From positions 1 through 64,000 of the forward strand of contig JANNYA010000168.1 in assembly GCA_031409855.1 (NCBI GenBank): DNA of 64,000 bases, read 5' to 3'. The stretch comes from JANNYA01 sp031409855 (lineage in GTDB: Bacteria; Pseudomonadota; Gammaproteobacteria; Xanthomonadales; SZUA-5). Of the stretch, positions 17,158 to 26,222 are shown piece after piece. Every line of letters starts with the position of its first letter. The first letter of the stretch is position 1. The notes beneath the pieces were generated by a model. That model was given only the letters and a program-made list of their open reading frames with translations, was not told the origin of the DNA and did not search any database. The position numbers and the translations under genes were made by a program.

Positions 17158-17232
17158 TAGCATTCTGCACGGGCTCTGGTCCGGTGTCTCACCCAGCGAA
17201 GTTCCCACTAGTACTCAAAAAGGATTAAACCC

Positions 17233-17778
17233 ATGAAAATGATTAGCAAAGGCTTTACCTTAATCGAATTGATGATCGTTATCGCGATCATCGGTATTCT
17301 TGCCGCCATCGCACTGCCTGCTTACCAAGACTATACGATTCGCACCAAAGTCAGCGAAGCAGTGATTGCCGCTTCGAGCGTTAAGGGTTTATTGAGCGAA
17401 GCATTTCAAACCGACAGTGTTGCTGGCCTCGACGCCGCAGCCGCAGCTTACAACGTTATTCTAGTTGCAGAAAAATCTTCCAAGTTCGTCAATGATATCC
17501 AGGTTCAAGCTGGAACACCGTGGGGGATTACAGTTTTAATTGCGGCAAACGCCAACAACGGTATCCCAGCTGCACTTAATAACAACACTATCAGCTTGTG
17601 GCCAAACGTAACAAACCAGGTACCAAATCCAGGTCCAGGTCCAGGATCCGTCGGCGCAATCGATTGGGCTTGTACCTCTTCCACGACCCTGACTGCGGGC
17701 ACCCGTGGTCTACTAAACAATCAAATCTCACTCGGCATTCCTTTGCCTGCCAAGTACGCACCTTCAGAGTGCCGTTAG
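17233..17778 (+). CDS. pilA: Type IV pilin (second of two)
   Basis: A 181-residue class IVa prepilin with leader MKMISKG, then FTLIELMIVIAIIGILAAIALPAYQDY with F+1 and E+5. The D-region disulfide cysteines are in DWAC and PSECR. AAGGA precedes the ATG by ~9 nt. The stretch encoding PGPGSVGAIDWA shares 34 identical bases with the first pilin (16993-17026 and 17636-17669), and a GGTCCA hexamer occurs twice here but once there. It is followed by a strong terminator, so this transcript ends before pilC. With the best sigma-54 element and a conventional sequence it is the likelier major pilin. Confidence 0.93.
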   Translation: MKMISKGFTLIELMIVIAIIGILAAIALPAYQDYTIRTKVSEAVIAASSVKGLLSEAFQTDSVAGLDAAAAAYNVILVAEKSSKFVNDIQVQAGTPWGITVLIAANANNGIPAALNNNTISLWPNVTNQVPNPGPGPGSVGAIDWACTSSTTLTAGTRGLLNNQISLGIPLPAKYAPSECR

Positions 17779-17813
17779 AGCTTAGCGACCAAGTTGTAAT
17801 TGGTTAAACACTC

Positions 17814-17843
17814 AGAAAGGCCCGAAAGGGCCTTTCTGCTTTT
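17814..17843 (+). terminator. Intrinsic terminator after the pilin genes
   Basis: AGAAAGGCCC and GGGCCTTTCT form a perfect 10-bp stem with a GAAA tetraloop, followed by GCTTTT. It lies 36 bp after the pilin stop and separates the pilins from pilC. Confidence 0.88.
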
Positions 17844-17919
17844 CCGTATTGCAAATCAGCGCTAGAATCGCGCAAGCACTAGGCGTACTATTTAGCTCGA
17901 TACTTCATGGGAGTAAGAC

Positions 17920-19176
17920 ATGGCGGCCGCGATAGCAGTTAAAAATAAAAATATAGGGCGCGCTGCAGTAAGCGCGCTTCAGACCTTTGCTTGGGTAGGT
18001 ACCGACAAGCGTGGTATGAAGCTACGCGGTGACGAGCTGGGGAAGAACGAAAACTTGGTGCGCGCGGAATTGCGCAAGCGTGGCATCGTTCCGAGCGTTG
18101 TAAAGGTGAAAAAGGACAGCTTTTTTTCCGGCAGCGGTGGCACAGTTAAGGCAAAAGATATTTCGCTCATAGCGCGCCAGCTAGCGACAATGATGCAGGC
18201 CGGTGTGCCCTTGGTGCAAACCTTTGAAATTTTGGCAAGCGGTAGTGAAAACCCCGCAGTAAAAAAACTACTGAATGCGGTAAAGACGGAAATTGAAGGT
18301 GGTTCTTCGTTGTCTGAAGCCTTGAGTAAACACCCGGCACAATTTGATGAATTGTTTGTCAACTTAACCCGCGCCGGTGAAACTGCAGGTGTGTTGGATA
18401 CAATTTTAGACACAATAGCAACCTACAAAGAAAATATTGAAGCGATCAAGGGCAAGATTAAAAAGGCACTATTTTACCCGGCCTCGGTGATCGCAGTTGC
18501 GGTCGTCGTAAGCGCCGTTTTGTTAATTTACGTCGTGCCGCAGTTTGAAGCAGTATTTGCTAATTTCGGCGCAGAATTGCCCGCATTCACGCAAATGATT
18601 GTTCAGGCGTCAAAGTTCCTAGTCAGTTACTGGTGGCTTGCACTTATGATTGCCATCGGCTTTGGTTTTGCCTTTTTTATGGCGATGAAACATTCTTGGA
18701 CGTTTCGGCGCTTTTTAGACCGCATGATGCTTAAATTGCCTGTAGTTGGGCTGATTTTGCACCAATCAGCAATATCGAGATTTGCACGGACTTTGGCGAT
18801 CACGTTTAAAGCCGGCGTGCCTTTGGTGGAAGCCTTAGATACGGTGGCAGGTGCAACCGGCAGCATTGTTTATTCTGAGGCGGTACAGCGGGTTAAAGAG
18901 GATGTCGCGGTGGGGCATCAGTTGAATCTTGGTATGCGTCAGACGAATTTGTTCCCCAACATGGTCGTGCAAATGGTAGCGATTGGTGAAGAAGCCGGTG
19001 CGCTAGATACTATGCTGCTTAAAGTGGCGGAGTTTTACGAGCAAGAAGTTTCCAACTCGGTTGATGCGTTATCAAGCTTGATGGAACCCTTCATCATGGT
19101 GGTTATTGGCACCCTTGTTGGTGGTATGGTTATCGGTATGTATCTGCCTATCTTTAAGCTCGGGGCGGTCATCTAA
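17920..19176 (+). CDS. pilC: Type IV pilus inner-membrane platform protein PilC
   Basis: A 418-residue GspF/PilC family protein that anchors the assembly ATPases and passes pilins through the inner membrane. Two GspF domains are seen, each followed by hydrophobic segments: first IARQLATMMQAGVPLVQTFEIL, then FARTLAITFKAGVPLVEALD. There are three membrane helices (about residues 190-212, 243-265 and 390-415). GGAG precedes the ATG by ~7 nt. In most relatives pilB and pilD flank pilC; neither is in this window, and the next gene is an unrelated phosphorylase. It probably has its own promoter because of the upstream terminator. Confidence 0.95.
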   Translation: MAAAIAVKNKNIGRAAVSALQTFAWVGTDKRGMKLRGDELGKNENLVRAELRKRGIVPSVVKVKKDSFFSGSGGTVKAKDISLIARQLATMMQAGVPLVQTFEILASGSENPAVKKLLNAVKTEIEGGSSLSEALSKHPAQFDELFVNLTRAGETAGVLDTILDTIATYKENIEAIKGKIKKALFYPASVIAVAVVVSAVLLIYVVPQFEAVFANFGAELPAFTQMIVQASKFLVSYWWLALMIAIGFGFAFFMAMKHSWTFRRFLDRMMLKLPVVGLILHQSAISRFARTLAITFKAGVPLVEALDTVAGATGSIVYSEAVQRVKEDVAVGHQLNLGMRQTNLFPNMVVQMVAIGEEAGALDTMLLKVAEFYEQEVSNSVDALSSLMEPFIMVVIGTLVGGMVIGMYLPIFKLGAVI

Positions 19177-19218
19177 AGCGGCTCATTTTGGCGTCCAAAA
19201 ATTGACGAAAATACCGGA

Positions 19219-19962
19219 ATGAAATCTGAGATCGACTTCGCCATCATCGGCGGCACTGGCTTGTACGCCCTTGATGAGCTAAGCGATGTTGCGCAGCACA
19301 CAGAATCGAACCGCTACGGTACGCCCAGTAGCGCGATTACCACCGGCCTGTGGCATGGGCGCCGGGTGGCGTTTTTGACGCGCCACGGCGGTGATCATAC
19401 GATTGCGCCGCACCGGGTGAATTACCGCGCCAATATCCAGGCGTTGAAAGAGTTTGGTGTTAGCCGGATTGTTGCAGTAAACGCGGTCGGTGGAATTCAC
19501 CAGGATATGGGGCCGAAAGCGATTTCGATTTGCGATCAGTTAATCGACTACACGCATGGACGGCTCAGCAGTTTTTCCGATTTTCCAGGCGAAAAAGTCG
19601 TGCACATCGACTTTACTGAGCCCTACAGCGCCAGCATGCGTAAAGCGCTCGGCGCTGCGGCGCTAAAGGCTAAAATTGTAGCGTTAGAGTTCGGCTGCTA
19701 CGGCTGCACCGAAGGCCCGAGGTTGGAAACGAAGGCTGAGATTGCCAGAATGAAGCGCGATGGTTGCGATTTAGTCGGTATGACTGGCATGCCCGAGGCG
19801 GTGCTGGCGCGCGAAGCCGGAATTGACTATGGCTGTATCGCCGTTGTGGCAAATTGGGCGGCGGGCTGCGGTGAGCAGAGTGAAATCACCATGGCGGAAA
19901 TTTTTGCAAACTTGGCGCAGGGTATGGCAGACGTCAAGTCTATTTTGACGGAGCTTGAGTAA
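19219..19962 (+). CDS. S-methyl-5'-thioinosine/thioadenosine phosphorylase
   Basis: A 247-residue nucleoside phosphorylase of the PNP/MTAP family that splits a methylthio-nucleoside with phosphate in the purine and methionine salvage route. Motifs: IIGGTGLY (phosphate loop), TRHGGDH, HRVNYRANI, AVNAVGGI, EGPRLET, VGMTGMPEA, and VVANWAAG where human MTAP has a Thr-Asp-Tyr-Asp sequence. Loss of those Asp residues is what separates methylthioinosine phosphorylases (Pseudomonas MTIP) from adenosine-type MTAPs, so the inosine activity is the better guess. It follows pilC by 42 nt but is functionally unrelated, and is convergent with the MerC-like gene. Confidence 0.88.
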   Translation: MKSEIDFAIIGGTGLYALDELSDVAQHTESNRYGTPSSAITTGLWHGRRVAFLTRHGGDHTIAPHRVNYRANIQALKEFGVSRIVAVNAVGGIHQDMGPKAISICDQLIDYTHGRLSSFSDFPGEKVVHIDFTEPYSASMRKALGAAALKAKIVALEFGCYGCTEGPRLETKAEIARMKRDGCDLVGMTGMPEAVLAREAGIDYGCIAVVANWAAGCGEQSEITMAEIFANLAQGMADVKSILTELE

Positions 19963-19969
19963 ACTCGAA

Positions 19970-20485
19970 TCAGCCGCCACCCGCCGCTTTCACCCGCTGA
20001 GCATTCAAAATGCTGGCGGAGACCAACAATAAGCCGCCAGCCAGCATTAAAACCGCGTGCAGCACGACCGCGCGCGCTGGGCTAAATGCCCCGCTCAGCG
20101 TCAAGGCCGCGCCGAAGGCATAAATTAGCCACACCCTTGCTTGCGCTGAGCTACTGATTTTGCCGCGCCAGCGCGCTTGAATTAGCGTCAAGGCGGTCAA
20201 AAAAAGCCCGGCAAACACCAAAGGTTGTTCAAAACGTACGCTTTGCAGTAAGAAGATCGCGGTGTGGTGTTGCGGATCGCGCACGGAATACAGTGCCATT
20301 TTCAGTGTTGGCATCAGCACGAACAGCAAGGGCACCAACGCACAGTGGATTGCACAGGCAAGCGATAAGCCACCGCTAATAAATAGCCAAGCACGGGCAA
20401 AATAGCTACCTGCACCCGTTTCCGCGTTGGGAAGTTGTCGAAACGTAGGTAGTGCTGCGATTCCGGACACTGAAATTCCTGACAC
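19970..20485 (-). CDS. MerC-domain membrane protein
   Basis: A 171-residue membrane protein with four hydrophobic helices. The first carries the MerC hallmark SLACAIHCALVPLL, including the paired cysteines (Cys-x-x-x-Cys) that in mercury-transport MerC bind the metal ion. Chromosomal MerC relatives without mer genes are common and their substrate is unknown. There is no ATG in reach; the GTG at 20485 has GGAG at the right distance. No mer operon, regulator or reductase is nearby. It is divergent from the dipeptidyl peptidase gene, with an inverted repeat between them. Confidence 0.8.
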   Translation of the reverse strand: MSGISVSGIAALPTFRQLPNAETGAGSYFARAWLFISGGLSLACAIHCALVPLLFVLMPTLKMALYSVRDPQHHTAIFLLQSVRFEQPLVFAGLFLTALTLIQARWRGKISSSAQARVWLIYAFGAALTLSGAFSPARAVVLHAVLMLAGGLLLVSASILNAQRVKAAGGG

Positions 20486-20506
20486 CTAAAGCTCCGAAGT
20501 AAAGTC

Positions 20507-20527
20507 TATAACAAACTAGATGTTATA
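20507..20527. promoter_or_regulatory. Inverted repeat in divergent promoter region (possible operator)
   Basis: TATAACA-N7-TGTTATA is a perfect 7-bp-arm palindrome in the 164-bp gap between the MerC-like gene (start 20485, minus) and the S9 peptidase (start 20650, plus). It starts 22 bp upstream of the GTG. The geometry suits a dimeric repressor. No cognate regulator gene is adjacent. Confidence 0.45.
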
Positions 20528-20649
20528 CAGTATCACTAGAGTTCCAAATGTTCCAGCGCTGAAGCGGTGCCGTGACGTCGATATTCAGTGTTGCGCACAC
20601 ACAAAGGCGTGCTTAAATCGCTACTTTATCGAACTGAGTTGGTTTTCCG

Positions 20650-22971
20650 ATGCGACTTTCCACTTTTTGCTCGGCGCTCACGCGCGCCACCCTGCACGCC
20701 ACGCCAGTTATTATTGGCCTGATGATCACTTGCTTGACTTGGAGCCCACTGATGCTGGCTGCGCCCGCACAAACTGACGCGAAAATAGCCGTGAAATTCA
20801 ACCCCGGACAACTAACTTTGGAGCGCCTCTACGCCGAGCCCGCGCTCGGTGGGCAACCGCCAATGAGCATGAAGCTCAGCCCGGATGGCCGACGTGTCAC
20901 GTTTTTGCGTGGCAAGGCGGAAAATTCTTTCGCGCTGGATCTTTGGAGCTACGATATCCGCAGCAAAAAGACCGCGCTACTGGTGGATTCGGCAAAAATT
21001 ACTGGCGCACCGGAAACCGTGTCCGAAGAAGAAAAGTCGCGTCGGGAGCGCATGCGCATCGCTGCTTTAAGCGGCATCGTTGACTACCATTTTTCCACCG
21101 ATGGCAAACAGCTGGTGTTCCCGCTCAGCGGTGCGCTGTATTTGTACAACTTGAGTTCCGGCGCGGTACAAACGCTAACCGATGTCAAAGCCGGTGCGGT
21201 GGGTGACCCGCAGTTTTCGCCAAAAGGGAATTTCGTCAGCTTTGTGCGCGGCGGCAATCTGTACGCAGTCGAACTAGCAAGCAAACGCTTGATCGCGTTG
21301 AGTAAGGAGGGCGGCGGCACCATTAGCTATGGCAGCGCTGAATTTGTCGCGCAAGAAGAAATGGATCGTTTCACTGGCTATTGGTGGGCCCCGGACGAGC
21401 GCTTTGTCGCGATGCAGCGTTATGACGAGGCAAAAGTGAATCTGGCGAAACGCTTTGAGATTTACGCTGATCGTACCGAAGTCGTGGAACAGCGCTACCC
21501 CGCATCTGGGCAAACGAATGCCACGGTTGCGCTCTTTGTGGTCCCCGTGGCGAATCCAGAAAAGGCGGTGCAGCTTGATTTAGGCAGCAATAGCGATATC
21601 TATCTAGCCCGCGTGAATTGGCTGCCTGACAGCTTGCGCATCGCAGTGCAGCGGCAAAGCCGGGATCAAAAAACGCTGGATTTGCTCTTTTGCGATGCTA
21701 AAACCGGCGCTGCAAAAGTCGTTTTGACTGAGCGTAGCGATGCATTCGTTAATCTGAATCATGCGCTGACTTTTTTAAAATCTGTGCCTGAGTTTATCTG
21801 GGCGTCCGAGCGCTCTGGCTTCAATCATCTATATCGCTATGATTTAAGCGGCAAATTGCTGGGCACCATAACGCAGGGAACTTGGCTGGTGGATAAGCTG
21901 TTGCGCGTCGATGAAGCTGTAAAAACCGCGTATTTCTCCGGCAATTTGAACGACCCGATCCAAATGCAGACCTATGCGGTGGCCTTGGACGGCAGATCTC
22001 CACCGCGCCAGTTGACCACCGGTTCGGGTACCCACGTCAGCACCTTTAGTGAGGACGCCAAACAGTTTTTAGACAGCTATTCCGACATGCTAACGCCGCC
22101 ACAAGTGCGCTTGCATAAAGCCGATGGCAGCGTGCAGGCTGTGTTGGACGCCAATGAAATCAAGCCCGGGCACCCGTTATTCGCCTATCAAAAGAACTTG
22201 ATCGAGCCCGAATACGGCACTTTGAATAATGCGGATCAAGCGCTGCAGTATCGCATCTACAAACCCAGCAACTTTGATGCCGCCAAGCGCTACCCAGCCT
22301 TGGTTTACACCTACGGCGGCCCGCACGTGCAAGTGTTGCAACGTAAGTTTGGCGATCTTTTGCCGCAGGTCTTGGCGCAGCAGGGCTATGTAGTTTTCAG
22401 CCTAGACAACCGTGGCAGCGCGCGTCGTGGCGCAACATTTGAAGCCGCGATCTATCGAAAAATGGGCGGCCCGGATGTGCAAGATCAACTTGCCGGCATC
22501 CGTTGGCTAGGCGTGCAAAGTTATGTCGACAAAGCCCGTATCGGCGTTTATGGTTGGAGCTACGGTGGCTATATGACGCTGCAAATCTTGACGCAAGGCG
22601 GCGATCTAGTGGAGGCCGGAGCCGCCGGTGCGCCGGTTACCGACTGGGCTTTATACGATACGCATTACACCGAACGCTACATGGCCAAGCCTACTGACAA
22701 CGTCGCAGGCTATAAAGCCGCCACCGTGGCGACGCATTTAGACGGTTTACGTGCGCGCCTGCTGTTGATTCACGGCATGGCCGACGACAACGTGCTGTTC
22801 ACCAACAGCACAACTTTAATGAGCGAGCTGCAAACGCGCGGCGTCGAGTTTGATCTGATGACCTACCCCGGCATGCGCCACGGCCCGGCAAATCCAAAAA
22901 CTAGGCTGCATATTTATCGTGGTATCGAGGCGTTTTTTGCGCGTGAGCTGAAGTTAGGAAACGGCGACTAG
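20650..22971 (+). CDS. S9 family dipeptidyl peptidase IV-like protein
   Basis: A 773-residue serine peptidase, exported: a hydrophobic segment at about residues 16-38 ends in APAQ. The N-terminal two thirds form a DPP IV beta-propeller (DPPIV_N) with an EE motif near VAQEEMDRFTGYWW that in DPP IV binds the free amino terminus of the substrate. The alpha/beta-hydrolase domain has the catalytic triad Ser637 (GWSYGGYM), Asp712 (HGMADDN) and His744 (GMRHGP). DPP IV enzymes remove Xaa-Pro dipeptides from peptides in the periplasm and serve nutrient peptide use. The ribosome-binding site is weak. It reads toward the minor pilin operon, which begins ~60-110 bp later. Confidence 0.93.
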   Translation: MRLSTFCSALTRATLHATPVIIGLMITCLTWSPLMLAAPAQTDAKIAVKFNPGQLTLERLYAEPALGGQPPMSMKLSPDGRRVTFLRGKAENSFALDLWSYDIRSKKTALLVDSAKITGAPETVSEEEKSRRERMRIAALSGIVDYHFSTDGKQLVFPLSGALYLYNLSSGAVQTLTDVKAGAVGDPQFSPKGNFVSFVRGGNLYAVELASKRLIALSKEGGGTISYGSAEFVAQEEMDRFTGYWWAPDERFVAMQRYDEAKVNLAKRFEIYADRTEVVEQRYPASGQTNATVALFVVPVANPEKAVQLDLGSNSDIYLARVNWLPDSLRIAVQRQSRDQKTLDLLFCDAKTGAAKVVLTERSDAFVNLNHALTFLKSVPEFIWASERSGFNHLYRYDLSGKLLGTITQGTWLVDKLLRVDEAVKTAYFSGNLNDPIQMQTYAVALDGRSPPRQLTTGSGTHVSTFSEDAKQFLDSYSDMLTPPQVRLHKADGSVQAVLDANEIKPGHPLFAYQKNLIEPEYGTLNNADQALQYRIYKPSNFDAAKRYPALVYTYGGPHVQVLQRKFGDLLPQVLAQQGYVVFSLDNRGSARRGATFEAAIYRKMGGPDVQDQLAGIRWLGVQSYVDKARIGVYGWSYGGYMTLQILTQGGDLVEAGAAGAPVTDWALYDTHYTERYMAKPTDNVAGYKAATVATHLDGLRARLLLIHGMADDNVLFTNSTTLMSELQTRGVEFDLMTYPGMRHGPANPKTRLHIYRGIEAFFARELKLGNGD

Positions 22972-23078
22972 CCGCTCGTCTGCACCTTCAAGCCGGTCAG
23001 CGGTGTCACGTTGTAACGGGTTGGCGGGTGTGGTTTTATAGTATGGAAGTAGTTCCATTGGCCAAATGGGTGAACGTT

Positions 23079-23666
23079 ATGCTGCAAATTAATACCAATC
23101 GTACGCGAGTAAAGTTTTGCCGAAGCAGGCAAACAAGCTGGGGCTTCACGATCATGGAAATGATGATCACACTTGCAATCGTGGCCATCCTGGCCGCCAT
23201 TGCCATACCAAATTTCAAATTTCAAATCGAACAGGGCCGGTTCACGGCTGCCTCCAATGAAATTATTACCGCGTTGAACTACGCCCGTGGCGAGGCTTTG
23301 CGTCGCTCCCGGCCAGTCTCAGTAAGCAGGGTTGGAACCACTTGGCAGGACGGTTGGACCGCGTTTATCGACCCGACCCGTGCTGGCGTACTTGGTGCAC
23401 TACCGGTGTTGCGCGCAGGAAACGGCGTAAGTTACCAGCTCGATGGCTCGTTGCCGCCGCCGGGGAAAAGGTACGCCGTCGAAATTACGGGTGCGCCGCC
23501 TTTTGTCTTGTTTGATTCCAACGGGCGACGTAGAAGTAACGTAGCCGACGCGTTTGTCAGCTTTGAGGTATTCAAAACAGATGCCGAGATCAGCTCCAAA
23601 CGCACCGTCTGCGTATCGCAAAGTGGTCGCATTTTCCTAACAAAAGGGGCAGCCGCATGCGTCTAA
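23079..23666 (+). CDS. fimT: Minor pseudopilin FimT/GspH type
   Basis: A prepilin-like protein of ~195 residues. After a ~22-residue leader comes G^FTIMEMMITLAIVAILAAIAIPNF with F+1 and E+5. The following YARGEALRRSRPVSV and the C-terminal GRIFLTKG match FimT/GspH. The start is uncertain: ATG at 23079 gives a 22-residue leader, ATG at 23043 a 34-residue one, and the frame is open from 23028. It is the first gene of the fimT-pilV-pilW-pilX-pilY1-pilE operon and overlaps pilV by 10 nt. In the family FimT has been linked to DNA binding during transformation. Confidence 0.9.
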   Translation: MLQINTNRTRVKFCRSRQTSWGFTIMEMMITLAIVAILAAIAIPNFKFQIEQGRFTAASNEIITALNYARGEALRRSRPVSVSRVGTTWQDGWTAFIDPTRAGVLGALPVLRAGNGVSYQLDGSLPPPGKRYAVEITGAPPFVLFDSNGRRRSNVADAFVSFEVFKTDAEISSKRTVCVSQSGRIFLTKGAAACV

Positions 23667-24199
23667 GCCGTCAAAAAAACGAGCACGGGGCTTCCATGGT
23701 GGAAGTGCTCGTTGCGATCGTAGTCTTTAGTCTAGGCCTGCTGGGCCTGTTATCGGCCGCAGCACTCTCGATACGTACCAATGCCGATGCCTACACCAGC
23801 ACGCAAGTGGTGAATATCGCGGAATACCTAATGGGTGCGATGCGGCGTAATTCCCTCGGTGTGTATGACCGTGACTACGATGGCGCGATTGCGGCCATTA
23901 ATATTTATTCCGGCGCGCCGCCTATGATTCGTGGTTGTCCCGCAGGCAGCCCCTGCACCAGTGCTTTGCAAGCGGCGGATGATCGTAATCAGGTCGCGCT
24001 GTTGATGGGCCAATACCTGCAGCCAACCACTGCGGCAGCGAACGTCGTCTGCGATGTCCGACGGGTATTTCCCAGTATTGCAGGCTTGGCGGGGCCAGGA
24101 ACGCGACCGCCGTATGTGGGCAGCTGCCGCCTAACGATGACCTGGGCAATTGACCGGGCCGGAACTTTAAATACTAGATCTTGGGTGTTTCAGCCATGA
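23657..24199 (+). CDS. pilV: Type IV pilus minor pilin PilV
   Basis: A 180-residue prepilin. The processing site is EHG^ASMVEVLVAIVVFSLGLLGL: the +1 residue is Ala rather than the usual Phe/Met, but Gly-1 and Glu+5 are kept. PilV joins PilW, PilX and FimU/FimT in the pilus-priming complex at the tip. It overlaps fimT by 10 nt and pilW by 4 nt (ATGA), so its translation is coupled to both. Confidence 0.9.
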   Translation: MRLSRQKNEHGASMVEVLVAIVVFSLGLLGLLSAAALSIRTNADAYTSTQVVNIAEYLMGAMRRNSLGVYDRDYDGAIAAINIYSGAPPMIRGCPAGSPCTSALQAADDRNQVALLMGQYLQPTTAAANVVCDVRRVFPSIAGLAGPGTRPPYVGSCRLTMTWAIDRAGTLNTRSWVFQP

Positions 24200-25572
24200 G
24201 CAATAAAACATATGCGCAACAGCACGTGCCTTTAGCAGTTCAGGGTTTTACCTTAGTAGAAATAATGATCGCCTTGGTAATTGGATTAATATTAATATTG
24301 GGAATTGCCACCATATTTACCAATACCACAAACAATATTCGCCTACAGCGAGGTATCGCGACTATTCAAGAAACGGGCAGGCTTTCGGTTGATATGATGT
24401 CTAGCGACATCGGTGGAGCTGGCAGTCAATATTGCTCCGCAATTAATATTCAGCTGGCGACGGACGGCTTTACTCCGCAGCGGCCGTTCTTAAGCACAGT
24501 CAATACGCCGCTACCTGTTACCGGCAATGATGACTTGTCTGCTATTTACAACACCACCGCGTCAGGCAGTACCGGTGGGCTTTTCTACGGTTTAGTAACG
24601 TCGGCTGATTTGCCGCCCGCGCCGCCCACCGTACCACCCACAGCAGCCCCACTACCAGGTTCACCCTATTTAATAAGCGCCCGCTACACCATTCAAGGCC
24701 ATGATTGCGTCGGCACCTTGTGTACTCCCGCGCTGACGGTGTTAGGCGCCGGACGTACTTCGGCTGGTGCCACCGCAGCAACCGATCCCTCTGGGCCAGC
24801 AGCTGGTCAACGTGTACCTGGTACTGATGTGTTGACCGTGCGCACCCTGGTTGGCAATGGCGCATCCATTGCAACGTCCGCTCCGCTAGGATACAACTTG
24901 GCACCTAACTCCTTGGCGCGGCTTGGTCTAGACACCATTCCCGCTGGGCGGCTCGCAAATCGTTTAGTGATGATCGCCGATTGCAACCAATCTGCAATTT
25001 ATCGGGGAACTTTTAGCGCGCCGAATCTTCTGGAGCTAATCGGTGCACCTGCGGGCAGTAATACCGCATTTGGCCCAGCCAACAATGCACGTGTATTTGA
25101 CATGGAAAATCAATGGTTGACAATAACCTACTTTTTGCAGTTCGTCGCCGACCCCAACAGCGCCGGTCGGGTAATCCCGGCACTTATGCGGCGCGAAAAC
25201 GGCCGGGCGCTAGAGGAAATTGCGCGCGGTGTTGAACGCCTAGACTTCCGCTATGCCGTGAACGCGCGCAGCGTCCCAGGCGTGAATCCGGAAAACAATG
25301 TGGTCTGGCTCAATGCCAATCAGGTGAACAGCGCCAACGGTGGCGCAATTCCTTGCCCTCCGGTTGCTACCGGTACGACTGAGACCGGCTGTTTGTGGCG
25401 TTCCGTAACTGCCGTAGAGGTGGGTATGTTGGCAAATACTATTGATCAGTTGGCCATTAACGATGATCGTTTCACCTACGCTATGGAAAATCAACGCGAA
25501 GTTGTTGCCCCTGATCGTATGGTGCATCGCGAGTTTCGTTTCGTCGTGCCGATTAAGTCTTGGGCGCGTTAG
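24196..25572 (+). CDS. pilW: Type IV pilus minor pilin PilW
   Basis: A 458-residue prepilin starting at the ATG at 24196, which overlaps the pilV stop as ATGA. The leader ends VQG^FTLVEIMIALVIGLILILG with F+1 and E+5. It is larger than the usual ~270-400-residue PilW, with a Pro/Ala-rich insertion around residues 145-160. The C-terminal part has the family's RREN, VERLDFRYAV and LRNP-like RFVVPIKSWAR end. Part of the tip priming complex. The stop is followed 18 nt later by pilX with a good AAGGAG. Confidence 0.9.
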   Translation: MSNKTYAQQHVPLAVQGFTLVEIMIALVIGLILILGIATIFTNTTNNIRLQRGIATIQETGRLSVDMMSSDIGGAGSQYCSAINIQLATDGFTPQRPFLSTVNTPLPVTGNDDLSAIYNTTASGSTGGLFYGLVTSADLPPAPPTVPPTAAPLPGSPYLISARYTIQGHDCVGTLCTPALTVLGAGRTSAGATAATDPSGPAAGQRVPGTDVLTVRTLVGNGASIATSAPLGYNLAPNSLARLGLDTIPAGRLANRLVMIADCNQSAIYRGTFSAPNLLELIGAPAGSNTAFGPANNARVFDMENQWLTITYFLQFVADPNSAGRVIPALMRRENGRALEEIARGVERLDFRYAVNARSVPGVNPENNVVWLNANQVNSANGGAIPCPPVATGTTETGCLWRSVTAVEVGMLANTIDQLAINDDRFTYAMENQREVVAPDRMVHREFRFVVPIKSWAR

Positions 25573-25590
25573 TCTTAAGGAGAGTGTAAA

Positions 25591-26205
25591 ATGAAAAAGT
25601 TTAGCGGTTCAGGGCCTAATTTAACCAAACCTAGCGGTGTCGCGCTGATTGTTGGTTTGATTTTCCTCATTATTTTGACGCTGTTTGTATTAGGTAGTTT
25701 GCGCGATGTTTTAATGCAGGAGCGTATGTCGGGTTCGTTTCGCAACCAATCATTGGCTGAGTCAAGTTCGGAGTCTTTACTGCGCAACGGCGAGTCACGA
25801 ATATTCGATAATGTGGTCACCTTAAATGGGCTGGTCGAATTTCCAGGGTTAATGGCTTTGGATACGGATCAAGTGGTTGCGCCGAATGCGTTATTGCGTA
25901 CTTTTCGAACCGGTGCTGGCTATCCAGCCGGAGCCGCTGCAGCATTTCAACCGCAGCTGATATCAGAGACATTTCAAAATACGACGGACAACACCAGCGC
26001 CCTTTCAACAAGCGGAGCCTACGTGATTGAAGGGCCAATATCGGTCAACCCTGCAGGAATTGACCTGCTCGAGAGCCACACTGGCAATACTTCCACCGGC
26101 GGTTCCACCGGCAAGCTTTATATGTATCGCATCACTTCGCGCGCAACGGGTGGCACCAATGATTATGTGCGCGCTGCCGAATCATTCTTTTTAGTTTCCA
26201 GATAG
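25591..26205 (+). CDS. pilX: Type IV pilus minor pilin PilX
   Basis: A 204-residue protein beginning with PSG^VALIVGLIFLIILTLFVLGS. It lacks the Glu+5 of other pilins, as PilX and GspK proteins normally do, fitting a position at the very tip. The QERMSGSFRNQSLAE segment after the helix is a clear PilX signature. AAGGAG lies 9 nt before the ATG. It precedes pilY1 by 17 nt. Confidence 0.9.
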   Translation: MKKFSGSGPNLTKPSGVALIVGLIFLIILTLFVLGSLRDVLMQERMSGSFRNQSLAESSSESLLRNGESRIFDNVVTLNGLVEFPGLMALDTDQVVAPNALLRTFRTGAGYPAGAAAAFQPQLISETFQNTTDNTSALSTSGAYVIEGPISVNPAGIDLLESHTGNTSTGGSTGKLYMYRITSRATGGTNDYVRAAESFFLVSR

Positions 26206-26222
26206 GGAAACGGAGCATTCAT

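Noticed and set aside
19970..20485. Part of a mercury-resistance operon
   Set aside because: No merR, merT, merP or merA is adjacent; only the MerC-type membrane domain is present.
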